A DNA stretch of 64,000 nucleotides, from positions 7,130,001 to 7,194,000 of the forward strand of contig NZ_JADBEM010000001.1 of the NCBI RefSeq assembly GCF_014873875.1, written 5' to 3'. Positions within the stretch are counted from its first letter, which is position 1; every line of letters starts with the position of its first letter. The notes under the pieces are model-generated. The model made no database searches. It worked only from the letters and a program-made list of their open reading frames with translations, and was not told the DNA's origin. This document shows positions 41,246 through 51,024 of this stretch, one piece after another. Source of the DNA: Actinopolymorpha pittospori (GTDB lineage Bacteria; Actinomycetota; Actinomycetes; Propionibacteriales; Actinopolymorphaceae). The position numbers and the translations under genes are program-made.

Positions 41246-42574
41246 TCACCGCACCCACGCCAGGTCGCGCACCCGCAGCCGGGCCAGCCGGCGTCCGGTG
41301 TAGTAGGAGCGGATGTCGTCCCAGGTCTTGAGGTAGTCGTGCTTCCACCAGTCGCGTGGTGGCCGGCAGTAGGGCACGAACAGCAGTTGGCTGGTGCCGC
41401 AGCCCGGGCACACCCAGGTCGGTGGGATGGCGTTGCCGCGTACGAGGTCCCACATGGTGGGGGCGCGGAACGGCGTATCCGGCGGCACTCCGTGGGCGGG
41501 GTCACCGACGGCGGGGTCGTAGACGTAGCCGTCGGTGGGGCAGAGGAACTGCCGCCCCATGAAGTCCCCGACGTTGCCGAGCATCCGCATGCCGGGGCCG
41601 TTGAGGCCGTAGGTGAGGTTGCTCTCCAGCGTCAGGACCCGCCCGGTCTCGCGGTGGGTGTCGACGATGAGGAAGGTGTGGCCGCCGCTGCCGAGGTTGT
41701 TCGGGTTGCGCCATCCCTGCATCACGGTCCACGGCGGTGGCAGGGCGTCCCCGTCGATGTGGTCGGCGACGCCGGAGTCCTCGAGCACCTCCACCGAGGA
41801 GTAGATGTGGGTCGGGTCCGTGATCATGGAGCGCTTGTGTTTGGTGAGATTCCAGGTGAAGCCCGGGACGGCGGCGTCCTTCCAGCCGCGCACGAGCAGC
41901 GCCTCGACGAAGCTGCAGCAGTCGTTGTAGGTCGGCGGTGTGGGGTGGCCGGTTTCCAGGGCGACGGTGATGCCGATGTCGTAGGGGTACTGCGGGGTGA
42001 ACCGGGTGGCCAGGCCGGGCCGCTTGGGTGTGTAGTACCAGCCCTTGAAGTGGTGCAGGAGGCTGACCAGGCGCGCCTCGGAGACCGGGTTGGTCGCGGC
42101 GGGTAGCGGCACGGTGAACGGCAGGGCGGCGTAGCCGCGCGCGCTCTCCCCGTCCAGGTGCCCGTCGGCGCCGGCGCGTAGCCGGTAGACCTCTTCGGCC
42201 GGGGCGCCGTTGGGCACGTCCAGTGAGAAACGCCCGTCCGTGCCGGTCCGCACACCGGCGCCGGGCAGCGGCTCGTCGTGGGGCATGGCGTAGTGGGAGG
42301 TGCGCCAGCGCGAGCAGATCCAGCCCTGCCCGCCGGGGATGCCGCCCGAGGCGACCAGGACGTAGTCCGAGCCCTTGGCGGTTCCGGTGCGGATCTCCAG
42401 CGCGGGGTAGTCGGCGGCCGGGACGGTGGCGAGGAGTGTGGAGGTGGTGTCGGCGGTGGCGTAGACGCGCAGCGCCCGGGTGGTGCGCAGCAGGGTCCGG
42501 TAGCCGCGCACCAGCGCGCCCGCCAGTACGGTCTCGCTGGTTCCCTCCGTCACGAATCCGGTCAGCGTGGTCAT
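41246..42574 (-). CDS. SH3-like plus cysteine-peptidase-like tail protein with CPGC ribbon
   Basis: This 442-aa protein combines several parts. Residues ~1-30 resemble a tail-module start (LTGFVTEGTSETVLAGALVRGYR). Next is an SH3-like segment (LRVYATADTTSTLLATVPAAD ... GQGWICSRW), then a domain with YNDCCSFVEALLV (candidate nucleophile Cys) and GGHTFLIVDTH (candidate His), as in NlpC/P60 or CHAP peptidases. Near the C-terminus CPGCGTSQLLFVPYC resembles a half zinc ribbon. It lies between the Rhs gene and the hub, so it may be a tail-tip wall hydrolase or cargo. The catalytic assignment is by motif only. Confidence 0.6.
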   Translation of the reverse strand: MTTLTGFVTEGTSETVLAGALVRGYRTLLRTTRALRVYATADTTSTLLATVPAADYPALEIRTGTAKGSDYVLVASGGIPGGQGWICSRWRTSHYAMPHDEPLPGAGVRTGTDGRFSLDVPNGAPAEEVYRLRAGADGHLDGESARGYAALPFTVPLPAATNPVSEARLVSLLHHFKGWYYTPKRPGLATRFTPQYPYDIGITVALETGHPTPPTYNDCCSFVEALLVRGWKDAAVPGFTWNLTKHKRSMITDPTHIYSSVEVLEDSGVADHIDGDALPPPWTVMQGWRNPNNLGSGGHTFLIVDTHRETGRVLTLESNLTYGLNGPGMRMLGNVGDFMGRQFLCPTDGYVYDPAVGDPAHGVPPDTPFRAPTMWDLVRGNAIPPTWVCPGCGTSQLLFVPYCRPPRDWWKHDYLKTWDDIRSYYTGRRLARLRVRDLAWVR

Positions 42575-45500
42575 GCCGTCTCCGGGGTGAAGTGCGAGGC
42601 GTCGAAGGTGATCGGATAGTTGAACTGGGTGTTGGCGCCGTCGGGCCGGTTGGCCTGGCCGGCGGCGTCGCGGTAGTAGACGAGGCCGGTGCCGAGCACC
42701 TGGTTCGGGTAGAGCAGGTTGACGTGGGGACCCTGACTGTGGTCGGAGCTGTCGGCCCACCGCAGCGACGGACTCACTCCCCAGGTCGTGCCGGACCAGG
42801 CGAACTCCGTGCCACCGTTGTAGCGGCGGACGACCTCGCGTTGGAACACCGCGCGGGTGAAGCGGTCCAGCGGGGTGGTTACGTGCTGGCCGATGAGGGC
42901 CCAGGCGCTGGCGGCCTTCTCGGCGAGGACGACCCTGACGGCGGCGCGGAGGTTCTCCACCCAGTTCCAGACTTCCTCGTCGGTGGCGCCGCGCGGTGGG
43001 CTGTCGATGAGGTCGAGTTGGCCGATGCCGTAGCCGTGCGGGGGTCCGAACAGCGGCATGTCCTGTTCGGTGCCGAAGTACCAGGAGCCGCCCTGCCGGG
43101 TGAACCTGCGCCGGCCGGCGCCTCGGTCGTCGAACTGGCGGTACTGGCCGCCACTTTCGTGGCGCAGGATCGCCAGCACCGTCGTCTCCCAGCACTGCCG
43201 GGTCAGGGGCCGGATGTGCGCGGCGGTGGCGTTGCCGGTGACGTACTCGGTGACGAGGGCGCGGATCGTGGCCTCGACGTCGGCGGCCGGTGCGTTCTGG
43301 CCAACCACCCGGAAGCGGGGTAGGGCGAGGGTGGGGGTGGCCGGAGCCGGGAGCGGCGAGCCGGTGGGGACGTCGAGCATGCCCGGGTCGATCGGTGTTC
43401 CGTCCAGGCGCAACGCGACGATCTCCAGCTCTCCGTCGCCGCCACGCAGGATCTCCGCGCCGGCGGGGTTGGTGACCAGCGGCTGGAACTCCACGACCAG
43501 TGCCGGTAGCGAGGTGGCGCCGGTGGCGCGGCCCCAGGTGCGCTGTTGCCCGAGCCGGACCGTTGGGAGGCGGCGGTTGGCGAGCGGGAAGGGGGCCTGG
43601 GTGGGCGCCGGGTCGAGGGTGCCGGCTCGGTCGGGTGGTGCGGCGGCGCCGGTGGCGTCGGTGAGGCGGCCACGGCTGTCGTAGGAAAGGACGGCCGTGG
43701 TCAGGGTGGGTGTGGGGGGCGGCGGCGGGAAGGTGGAGGCGTGGCGCTGGGTGGGTCGTGGGAACGGCGCCCCGAAGATGGCGGAGTTCGCGTCCGGTCC
43801 GTCCCAGCCCAGGCGTAGTCGCCAGTCGAAGGAGATGCGGGTGGTCTGCGGGCCGCTCGGGGTGCCGGCCTGGACGTTCTTGCGTTCGGCGCGGCGGCCC
43901 AGCAGGTCCTCGAGGTCGGGGCGGGCAACGCCGAGGAGTTGCAGTTCGCCCATCCACAGCGGCATCCGGGGGCGCAGCACGGGGGTTCCGCCCGCGGCCA
44001 GGACGCGTTGTTCGTTGGCGATCGGGTATCGCACCATCCGCCGGGCGCGGGTCTGTCCGGACAGGTTGCGCAGGATGGCCTGCGGGCTGGCGTCGAAGTC
44101 GACGACCACGGCCTCGTCGGCCTCGCCCCGCACCGGGCCGGGCTGGGTGGGGGTCACGTCGTCCACGAGTCCGAGTTGCAGGCCGCACAGGTGCACGGTG
44201 AACGCGTCGGCGACCGGTCCGGTCGGGGTGTCGGCCAGCACGGCGACCTGCACCGGGCCGAAGGCGGTCGCCGGATCGACCGGCTTGAGGAGCACCTCGA
44301 ACGAACGGTCGCCGCTCGTTGACGGCGGACCGAGGGTGATCGCCACCTCGTCGACCGGTGTCCCGCCGAGCGTCCCGCCGGTTGTTCCCCCGGTTGTTCC
44401 CCCGGTTGTCCCGCCGGGTGCAGGTGCCGGCGCTGGTCCCGGCGTCGGCGTCGGCGCCGGCCGGATCCGCGGGCCGGTGGCCTTGCTCAGGCCATCGCCG
44501 CCGCGTGACGGCACGCCGAGGGCGAGCGCCACCTCTCCGCCGGGTGTTCCGCCGGTGATTCCGCCGGGCGGTGGTGCCGGTGCCAGCTGGATCCGCTTGC
44601 CGGTTGCGTTGATCAGCCGGACGCGTCCGGCTGTGGTGGCCGCGTCGACCCGGCCGCTGACGCGCAGCCAGCGGGTGCCGGGGCGGGCCGTGCCGGGGTT
44701 CGGTGCGGGGGCGCCCTCGGTGACGGTGAGGGAGCCGGGGCCGTCGGGCGGGTTCCACAGGGCCTCGCCCTGCGGAAGTCCCGCGGTGGCGTAGCCAGGT
44801 GTGGGCAGCTCCCCCAGCAGCGGCCACAGGCTGAGTTCGCTCGGGGACTCCAGCGCCATCGTGGGTGGGGCGATCTCGATGGTCCCGGCGATACCGCTGC
44901 TCGGGAGGACCTCGTGGTTGGTGAACAGGCCCGGGGTGGCGAGCACGTCGGCGGGGAGTGGTCTCGCGCCGCGGCTGGCGGCCACGTCGACCATGGTGCC
45001 GGGGACCGCCGTGAACGGCTCGGTGTAGTCGGCGGGGCGGTCGGAGCCCTGGACAAGGCTGGCGCGCAGCAGCCCGTCGGGCCGGGTGCGCAGCACCTTG
45101 GTGGTGCCGGCGTCTCGCCAGTACACCCAGGCGCGTCCCAGTTGCGGAACGGCGACGCCGCCCGCGTTGGCCGCGGTCACCTCGACCGGGGCCGTCGGAC
45201 CCTCGCTGTGGGCGCGGGCGTCGCGTTCGGTCCAGGCGTCTCGGTAGCCGTGCAGGATGGCGTCCCACTCGTAGAACCCGAACAGCGGCATGCCGAGGTG
45301 GAAGAACGGTCCCAGCCAGCCGTACTGGTTGGTGTGGCGGAGTTCGTGTTCGTACAGCGACTTCGACCGTGGCAACCTGACCTTGCCCTGGTAGGCGGTG
45401 GGCAGGAGGTCCTCGGGACCGACGTAGTCCGGGTGGTCCTCCCACTTGCCGTAGACGAAGAACACGTTCCCGAAGGTGATGCCGAGCAGGGAGGGGAACG

Positions 45501-47601
45501 AGCCGAGCCAGCCGCCGCGGAAGACCAGGGCGAAGGCGTTGAGCCGTCCCGATGCTGCGACGTCGAAACCCAGCGGTTCCCAACTCACCCTGCCGAGGCT
45601 GATCGCCCACGCGAACCAGCGCAGGACCTCCCCGACGAGGTTGGACAGTTCGACGACCAGGCCGAACAGCGTGTTCGGCAGGGTCCACAGCGCGCCGAGG
45701 AGGCTCAGGACGACGCCGCCGAAGGACCAGTGGCCGTTCGGGTCCGCCCGGTTGACCGGGTCGTGGCCGCAGTAGGCGTAGCGCTGCCGCAGCCAGGGCC
45801 GACCCAGCCAGTCCGGCACCTGCTCGGCGCGGGCCAGGGCCTGCCGCCGGCCGGGGAAGGCGGGGTGGACGAGCCGCTCGTCGTCGGGTGCCGCGGTCCA
45901 GGAGTCCGGGCTGAGGAAGCGGCGCAACCAGGGGTGGTGCCAGCGGGCGCCGAAGCAGTACATGTCGGTTCCGGGGACCAGTGGACGGCCCGCGAAGACC
46001 GGCGTCGGCACGCCACCAGACGCGCCCCCGCTCGTCTGGTCAGGCTCTCCCAGGGGAAGGCCGTATGCGTCGTAATCGTAGCGGGCGAGCGGTTCCCCCC
46101 GCGCGTCGGTCGCGAGCCAGAGCGTGCCACGGTCGTCGTGGTGCAGGAAGTGAACCGCCAGCCCCCCGGGTGCGGGGACGACATGGGCGTGCACGCCGAG
46201 TGGGGTGCGGACGGGCAGCCGCACCAGCACACCGGTCGCGTCGGTGACCGCCAGCAGTTCGTCGCCGAGGCCGTAGACGTACCGCTCGGTGCGCCCTTCG
46301 GCGCGCAGCAGCACCAGCCGGCCCTTGTGGTCGTAGCTCATCCGGGCGGTGACGTACCCGTCGCGCCGCACCTGCACCAGGTGCCCTGCCGCGTCGTAGC
46401 GGTAGGCCCATGCGTGGCCCCCGCGGATGAACGCCACGACGGCTCCGTAGGCGTCGTTGGTCACCACCGATCCCGGGCCGGCGCCGGTCGTGGCCGAGAC
46501 CAGCCGGTCGCCGTCGTAGCCGAGCAGCAGCGGCTCCTCGCCGGTGTCCTGGCCGTCGACGCGGGTCAGGTTTCCGTAGTCGTCGAAGCCGTAGGTCCAG
46601 CGGCGTCCGGCCGCCTCGGCGACCTCGGCGAGCCGGCCCTGCTCGTCGTAGCGGAAGCCGCGGCGGCCGTCGTCGACGACACGGCCCGCGGAGTCGTAGT
46701 TGTAGCGGCGGGACATCAGCTCGACACCCTCCCGGCGCACCGTCCGCGTCAGGGGTCTGCCGTCCAGCCGGTCGGCGGCGGTCTCCTCAACGACCCCGTT
46801 GGCCAGCGTCGTGCTCACCCGGCGGGAGGTGTCGTCGAAGTCGAACGCCACAAGGGTTTTCCCGTCCAGCATCACGGTCGACGGGCGGCCGGCGTCGTCG
46901 TAGGCGTAGCCGAGCGAGGGTCCGCCGTCGAGCCGGAGACCGGCCAGCCGGCCGTGCTCGTCGTGGGTGAGTTCGACCGCCACGCACACGCCGTCGAGGA
47001 CCTGCTCGACGCGGCTGACCTGACCGGAGTCGTCGTAGCGGTGCCGGGTGCGGATCGCCCCCGAACCGGCCTGGACGACCCGGTCGGCGTCGTCGTAGCG
47101 GTAGGTCCACAGCAGTTCCTGGCTGTGCCGTACGGCGACGATGCGGTCGCGGTCGTCGAAGTCGATCGCGCGGCGGCGGGCGCCTTCCTCGATCCGCACC
47201 AGGCGGTCGCGGTCGTCGTAGCGGTAGCGGGTGCGACGGCCGTCGTCGCGCTGGACGAGTTCGAGCCGCCGGTCGGTGTCGTAGCTGTAGCGGGTCGAGA
47301 CGCCGTCGGGGTCAACGATGCGAACCAGGTCGCCCTGGTCGTCGTAGTGGTAGCGCCAGCCGGCGGTCGTGTCCTCGCCGGTCGTGTCGCCGGTCGTGTC
47401 GCCGGTCGTGTCGCGGGTGGCCCGGACGCGGCCGGCCTCGTCGTGGTCCACCCGCGCCGACAGAGCGGACAGGCAGCCCTCCAGCCGACGGACCAGCTCC
47501 TGCTGGGTCGGGGTGAGCGTGGCCGGAGCCGGTGTGCCCGTGGCCTTTCGAACGGCGGCACGGGTGGGGACAGCGGTCGGGGACGTGGTGGGGATGGTCA
47601 T
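42571..47601 (-). CDS. Rhs/YD-repeat protein fused to HExxH and lytic-transglycosylase-like domains
   Basis: This 1676-aa protein carries about 15 YD repeats (residues ~75-560: YHYDDQGDLVRI, RYDDRDRLVRI, RYDAAGHLVQV...) and the canonical Rhs core end YAYCGHDPVNRADPNGHW (~600-625). A hydrophobic block follows (~625-670), then HELRH, an HExxH zinc-peptidase-type motif near residue 750 in a YEHELRHTNQYGWLGP context, long Pro/Thr/Gly linkers, and a C-terminal SLT-like domain with ILRHESGGQYRQF and GYGIGQLD. Rhs shells encapsulate toxins; this one sits between tape measure and hub, so it may be cargo or a wall-degrading device. The HELRH motif might be structural. ATGA overlaps join it to both neighbours. 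Confidence 0.72.
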   Translation of the reverse strand: MTIPTTSPTAVPTRAAVRKATGTPAPATLTPTQQELVRRLEGCLSALSARVDHDEAGRVRATRDTTGDTTGDTTGEDTTAGWRYHYDDQGDLVRIVDPDGVSTRYSYDTDRRLELVQRDDGRRTRYRYDDRDRLVRIEEGARRRAIDFDDRDRIVAVRHSQELLWTYRYDDADRVVQAGSGAIRTRHRYDDSGQVSRVEQVLDGVCVAVELTHDEHGRLAGLRLDGGPSLGYAYDDAGRPSTVMLDGKTLVAFDFDDTSRRVSTTLANGVVEETAADRLDGRPLTRTVRREGVELMSRRYNYDSAGRVVDDGRRGFRYDEQGRLAEVAEAAGRRWTYGFDDYGNLTRVDGQDTGEEPLLLGYDGDRLVSATTGAGPGSVVTNDAYGAVVAFIRGGHAWAYRYDAAGHLVQVRRDGYVTARMSYDHKGRLVLLRAEGRTERYVYGLGDELLAVTDATGVLVRLPVRTPLGVHAHVVPAPGGLAVHFLHHDDRGTLWLATDARGEPLARYDYDAYGLPLGEPDQTSGGASGGVPTPVFAGRPLVPGTDMYCFGARWHHPWLRRFLSPDSWTAAPDDERLVHPAFPGRRQALARAEQVPDWLGRPWLRQRYAYCGHDPVNRADPNGHWSFGGVVLSLLGALWTLPNTLFGLVVELSNLVGEVLRWFAWAISLGRVSWEPLGFDVAASGRLNAFALVFRGGWLGSFPSLLGITFGNVFFVYGKWEDHPDYVGPEDLLPTAYQGKVRLPRSKSLYEHELRHTNQYGWLGPFFHLGMPLFGFYEWDAILHGYRDAWTERDARAHSEGPTAPVEVTAANAGGVAVPQLGRAWVYWRDAGTTKVLRTRPDGLLRASLVQGSDRPADYTEPFTAVPGTMVDVAASRGARPLPADVLATPGLFTNHEVLPSSGIAGTIEIAPPTMALESPSELSLWPLLGELPTPGYATAGLPQGEALWNPPDGPGSLTVTEGAPAPNPGTARPGTRWLRVSGRVDAATTAGRVRLINATGKRIQLAPAPPPGGITGGTPGGEVALALGVPSRGGDGLSKATGPRIRPAPTPTPGPAPAPAPGGTTGGTTGGTTGGTLGGTPVDEVAITLGPPSTSGDRSFEVLLKPVDPATAFGPVQVAVLADTPTGPVADAFTVHLCGLQLGLVDDVTPTQPGPVRGEADEAVVVDFDASPQAILRNLSGQTRARRMVRYPIANEQRVLAAGGTPVLRPRMPLWMGELQLLGVARPDLEDLLGRRAERKNVQAGTPSGPQTTRISFDWRLRLGWDGPDANSAIFGAPFPRPTQRHASTFPPPPPTPTLTTAVLSYDSRGRLTDATGAAAPPDRAGTLDPAPTQAPFPLANRRLPTVRLGQQRTWGRATGATSLPALVVEFQPLVTNPAGAEILRGGDGELEIVALRLDGTPIDPGMLDVPTGSPLPAPATPTLALPRFRVVGQNAPAADVEATIRALVTEYVTGNATAAHIRPLTRQCWETTVLAILRHESGGQYRQFDDRGAGRRRFTRQGGSWYFGTEQDMPLFGPPHGYGIGQLDLIDSPPRGATDEEVWNWVENLRAAVRVVLAEKAASAWALIGQHVTTPLDRFTRAVFQREVVRRYNGGTEFAWSGTTWGVSPSLRWADSSDHSQGPHVNLLYPNQVLGTGLVYYRDAAGQANRPDGANTQFNYPITFDASHFTPETA

Positions 47602-50600
47602 GACGCCACCGCCTGGGTGCGCGGGTGGATGCGGTCACCGGCCGGGATGGCGTCGAGCATGGTGTCGAACGCCAGCCGGACACGTTGTAGTTCGGCTTCG
47701 AAGCTGACGGCGAGGTTGCCCAGTACCGTCCGTAGTCGTTGGATCAGGCCGACGAAGACGAGGTCACCGATGCGGGTGATGATGTCCTCCAGGTCCGCGG
47801 CGCCCGTGTGGAGCGCGGTCGTCAACTCGCCGATGACGGCTTGCACGGCTGCTCGTGCGGCGTTGAGGTGGTCCTCCAGGGCCTTGTGGACGTCGGCGAC
47901 GAGGCGGTCGAGTTCACCGGTGACGGCCTCGCGGGTGGCCTGGTAGGCGCCGTCGAGGTGGCCCGCCAGCGCGGCGGGGTTGAGCCCTTCGACGGCGGTG
48001 AGGACCGGGACGTACACCTCGGCGCGTAGCTGGTCCAGCAGGTCGGCGGGGTCGAGTTCCTCGACCTGGGCCCGGACGGCTTCGAAGATGGCCGCCACCG
48101 CCTGGTCCAGGGCGAGTGGGTCGATGAGTTCGGCGGCCGCCCGCAGGTCGGCAGCGAAGGTGTCGAAGGCGGTTTCGAGCTGGTCGGCGACCGGCACCAG
48201 CAGCTCCAGGAACGTGTGGAGCTTGGTGTCGAGCACCGTGGCCCGTCCGGAGGGCCGCCAGCTCTCGCAGGCGGCGATCACCTGCGCAGCGGTGAGGTCG
48301 CCGGTGCGTGGCAGGTTGGCCGGGACGAACGCGTCCACGCTGGCCTTCAGCCGGTCGAACGCGGCGGCGGCCTCGGTGACGTCCAGGCCGTCGACGGCTC
48401 GGTTCAGGGCGGTCATCGTCTTGTCGTGCGCGGCGTTGAGCGTGCTGATGGCGGAGGCGGCGACGCCGCCGTCCAGCAGCGTGAGGAGCGCGTCGAACTT
48501 CGCGTCCACCTCGGCGACCTTGCCGGCCGGGGTGCTCACGGCGGCGTCCACCTTGAGGTGGAAGGCGACGCGCAGTTCCCGCACCCCGGACAGGGGCGGC
48601 ACCAGGGTGGTGGGTGCGACGTCCACGAGCCGGCGGTGCGCGGCACGCAGCCGCGCGACCAGGCGGCGCGGGTCGAGCTCGTCCATGGCGGTGACGACCC
48701 CGTCGCGGGCCGCCGTCGCCGCCGCGACCAGGTCGGCGGCGGGTACGGCGTTCAGGGTCGCGACCGCCTGGTCGAAGACCTCTTCCAGCGGCTCGTACAG
48801 CGTGGCCGGGGTGAATCCCTCGTGCACGCGGCTGCTGAGCTGCGCCATGCCGGCGGCGGGGTCGAGGGTGAGGACGTCGGTGATGCCCTCCAGCAGCGGC
48901 CAGACCCGTTCCAGCCAGCCGGCCAGCGGTTGCGGCAGGCCGAGGTCGTGGACGGCGAGGGACAGCGAGTCGCGGAACGAGACGAGCAGGTCGCGGCGGC
49001 GTTGGTCGAGTTCGTCGAAGAGCGGGGACAGGTCCAGCCGGGCCACGGTCGCCGCCAGGTCGGCGTACAGGTTGGTCAGGGTGGAACCCCACAGCGCCGG
49101 GTCGAGTGTGCGGACGGCGGCGAGCGCGTCGTCGTAGGGGCCCTGCAGCGGGGAGAGGAGGGTGGCGGGGTTGAGGCTGGCCAGCCACTGTTCGAGGGCG
49201 GCGAGCTCGGTGCGCAGCGGCGCGGTGAGGGCGGCGGCGTTGAGATGGTCCAGGCTCGCACCGAGATCGGAGAGGGCGCCGGTGAGCGGGCTCAGCACGG
49301 CGGTCGGTGACAGTTCGCCGACCGAGCCGCGGATGCGTTCCAGTGCGGCCGCGACGTCGTCCAGGACGGCCACCACGTGGCCCTGCAGGTCCTTGAACTC
49401 CTCGGTCAGGACGGTGACGACCCGGTCTTCGACGTCGAGGGCCTCCAGAACGGCGAGGGCGGCGCGGATGGCGAGTTTGCTCTCCTCCGACAGGGCGTCG
49501 GGGTTCATCTCCCGCAGCCGGGTTCGTACCTCCTCGATCTCCGCGATCACCTCGTCGGACACGGGCCGGAAGCTCAGCTTCTCCAGGCCGGCCAGCTGTT
49601 CCTCGAGGTCCTCGATCGCTCCGACCGCGCCGTCGTGGAGGTCGTCGACGACCTGCCCGAGTTGGCGTACGGCGTCCTGCAGGGCGCTGAGGAGTTCACC
49701 GGCCGGCAGGTCGTCGATGACGGCCATCAGCTGCTGCAGTCCCTCGCGCACGGCCTGGCCGGCCTGGCCGGCCGCCGTGGTGGCGGTGCTGGACAGGTCC
49801 GCGAGTCCGGACTCGATCTGGGTGGCGAGCTGGTCCACCCCGAGGTCGGAGATCTCCTGGCCGACCCGGGCGAGCATGTCGGCGACCGCCTGGCGGGCTT
49901 CGGCGAACGGCACACTCGCCACCGTGGCGCGGATCTCCTCCAGGAAGTCCAGGATCCGCTGCCGGACCATCCCGATCCCGCTGCCGGCGATCGCCTGGTG
50001 CAGTCCGGCCCCGAACTGCTCGACGCGGGCGCGGAGGTCGCCGGCGGCGATGGCTGCCTGCAGCCGCTCGATGAGGTCGTCGAACAGCTCGACGGTGGAG
50101 CCCAGTACGTCGTCGACCAGGTCGCGTGGGCGCAGCTCCTGGGTGGGCAGGAGTCTGAGGTAGCCCGCCAGCAGGGCGTCGAAGGGGTGCGCGGCGACGG
50201 CCTGGTCCAGGCCCTGGTAGAGCGGGGTGAGCGCGGCCGCGGCTGCCGTGACGGCGTCCTCCGCCGCGTCGAGGGCCGCCACCAGCGTGGCGTAGCCCTC
50301 GGCGGTGGTGGCGTCGAGGGTTTCGACGGTCTGGGTGAGGGTGGTGATCGCGTTCGCGGCCGCGGCCTTGAGCGGGTCGGCGAGGTCGGCGAGGGCCTGC
50401 GGGTCCAAGGAGACGACGACGTGGTCGGTGGCCGCGACGTGCACCCGGACCGGGCCGAGCACCTGCGGAGAGAAGCCGAGCAGGGTCGAGGTGACGAAGC
50501 CGGGAAGGTCGCCCTTGTGTGCCTCGAAGTCGGTCGCCAGTCGCGTCATGACCTGGAACGCCTCGACGAGTTCGGCCACCTCCTCGGCGTCCAGCAGCCG

Positions 50601-51023
50601 GTTGGCGAGCTCGTCGACACGGCGTTCGAACAGGGCGACGGTCTGGTCGATGATCTGGGCGACGACGTCCTGGATGGCGCTGCCCTCGGGCAGCAGCGAC
50701 AGGATCGGGTTGCCCGCCAGGATCCCCTGCGCCTGCTGGTAGGCGGCGTCGAGGGCACCGACGTGTTCGGTGACGGCGGCCGGCACGGCGCCGGTGACGG
50801 TGCGCAGGGTCGAACCCAGCGCGTCGCCGAGGCCGCCCAGGTCGAGAGTGGCGTTGGCACGTACGGTCGCCACCGCCTCGGTGGCCGGGGCCAGCGCCGA
50901 ATCGGGCTGGTCGGCGCCGAGGCCGGCGTGTGCCTGTGCCGAGGTGCCGCAGGTCGCCTGCGCCGTTTCGGAGATCGTGCCCATCCTGGTGGAATCGGGC
51001 AGTTGGGTCAGTGCACCGCTCAT
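47598..51023 (-). CDS. Tape-measure protein
   Basis: This 1141-aa protein is almost entirely helical: repeated Ala/Leu/Asp/Val amphipathic segments (DDLHDGAVGAIEDLEEQLAGLEKL, AALERIRGSVGELS and many similar) and no catalytic motif. Its position after tube and tail-assembly genes and before the hub identifies it as the tape measure that sets tail length. By the usual ~0.15 nm per residue rule the tail would be near 170 nm; this is an estimate. Trp/Cys-poor composition fits. The start is the ATG at 51023, 1 bp after the upstream stop. Confidence 0.8.
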   Translation of the reverse strand: MSGALTQLPDSTRMGTISETAQATCGTSAQAHAGLGADQPDSALAPATEAVATVRANATLDLGGLGDALGSTLRTVTGAVPAAVTEHVGALDAAYQQAQGILAGNPILSLLPEGSAIQDVVAQIIDQTVALFERRVDELANRLLDAEEVAELVEAFQVMTRLATDFEAHKGDLPGFVTSTLLGFSPQVLGPVRVHVAATDHVVVSLDPQALADLADPLKAAAANAITTLTQTVETLDATTAEGYATLVAALDAAEDAVTAAAAALTPLYQGLDQAVAAHPFDALLAGYLRLLPTQELRPRDLVDDVLGSTVELFDDLIERLQAAIAAGDLRARVEQFGAGLHQAIAGSGIGMVRQRILDFLEEIRATVASVPFAEARQAVADMLARVGQEISDLGVDQLATQIESGLADLSSTATTAAGQAGQAVREGLQQLMAVIDDLPAGELLSALQDAVRQLGQVVDDLHDGAVGAIEDLEEQLAGLEKLSFRPVSDEVIAEIEEVRTRLREMNPDALSEESKLAIRAALAVLEALDVEDRVVTVLTEEFKDLQGHVVAVLDDVAAALERIRGSVGELSPTAVLSPLTGALSDLGASLDHLNAAALTAPLRTELAALEQWLASLNPATLLSPLQGPYDDALAAVRTLDPALWGSTLTNLYADLAATVARLDLSPLFDELDQRRRDLLVSFRDSLSLAVHDLGLPQPLAGWLERVWPLLEGITDVLTLDPAAGMAQLSSRVHEGFTPATLYEPLEEVFDQAVATLNAVPAADLVAAATAARDGVVTAMDELDPRRLVARLRAAHRRLVDVAPTTLVPPLSGVRELRVAFHLKVDAAVSTPAGKVAEVDAKFDALLTLLDGGVAASAISTLNAAHDKTMTALNRAVDGLDVTEAAAAFDRLKASVDAFVPANLPRTGDLTAAQVIAACESWRPSGRATVLDTKLHTFLELLVPVADQLETAFDTFAADLRAAAELIDPLALDQAVAAIFEAVRAQVEELDPADLLDQLRAEVYVPVLTAVEGLNPAALAGHLDGAYQATREAVTGELDRLVADVHKALEDHLNAARAAVQAVIGELTTALHTGAADLEDIITRIGDLVFVGLIQRLRTVLGNLAVSFEAELQRVRLAFDTMLDAIPAGDRIHPRTQAVAS

Positions 51024-51024
51024 G

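Noticed and set aside
44914..47946. A ~1010-codon open frame on the plus strand opposite the Rhs gene, and a 713-codon one (31191-33332) opposite LanB
   Set aside because: They are GC-driven antisense shadows: composition is Val/Gly/Asp/Arg-rich, no domain is recognisable, and they run over several real coding regions on the other strand.
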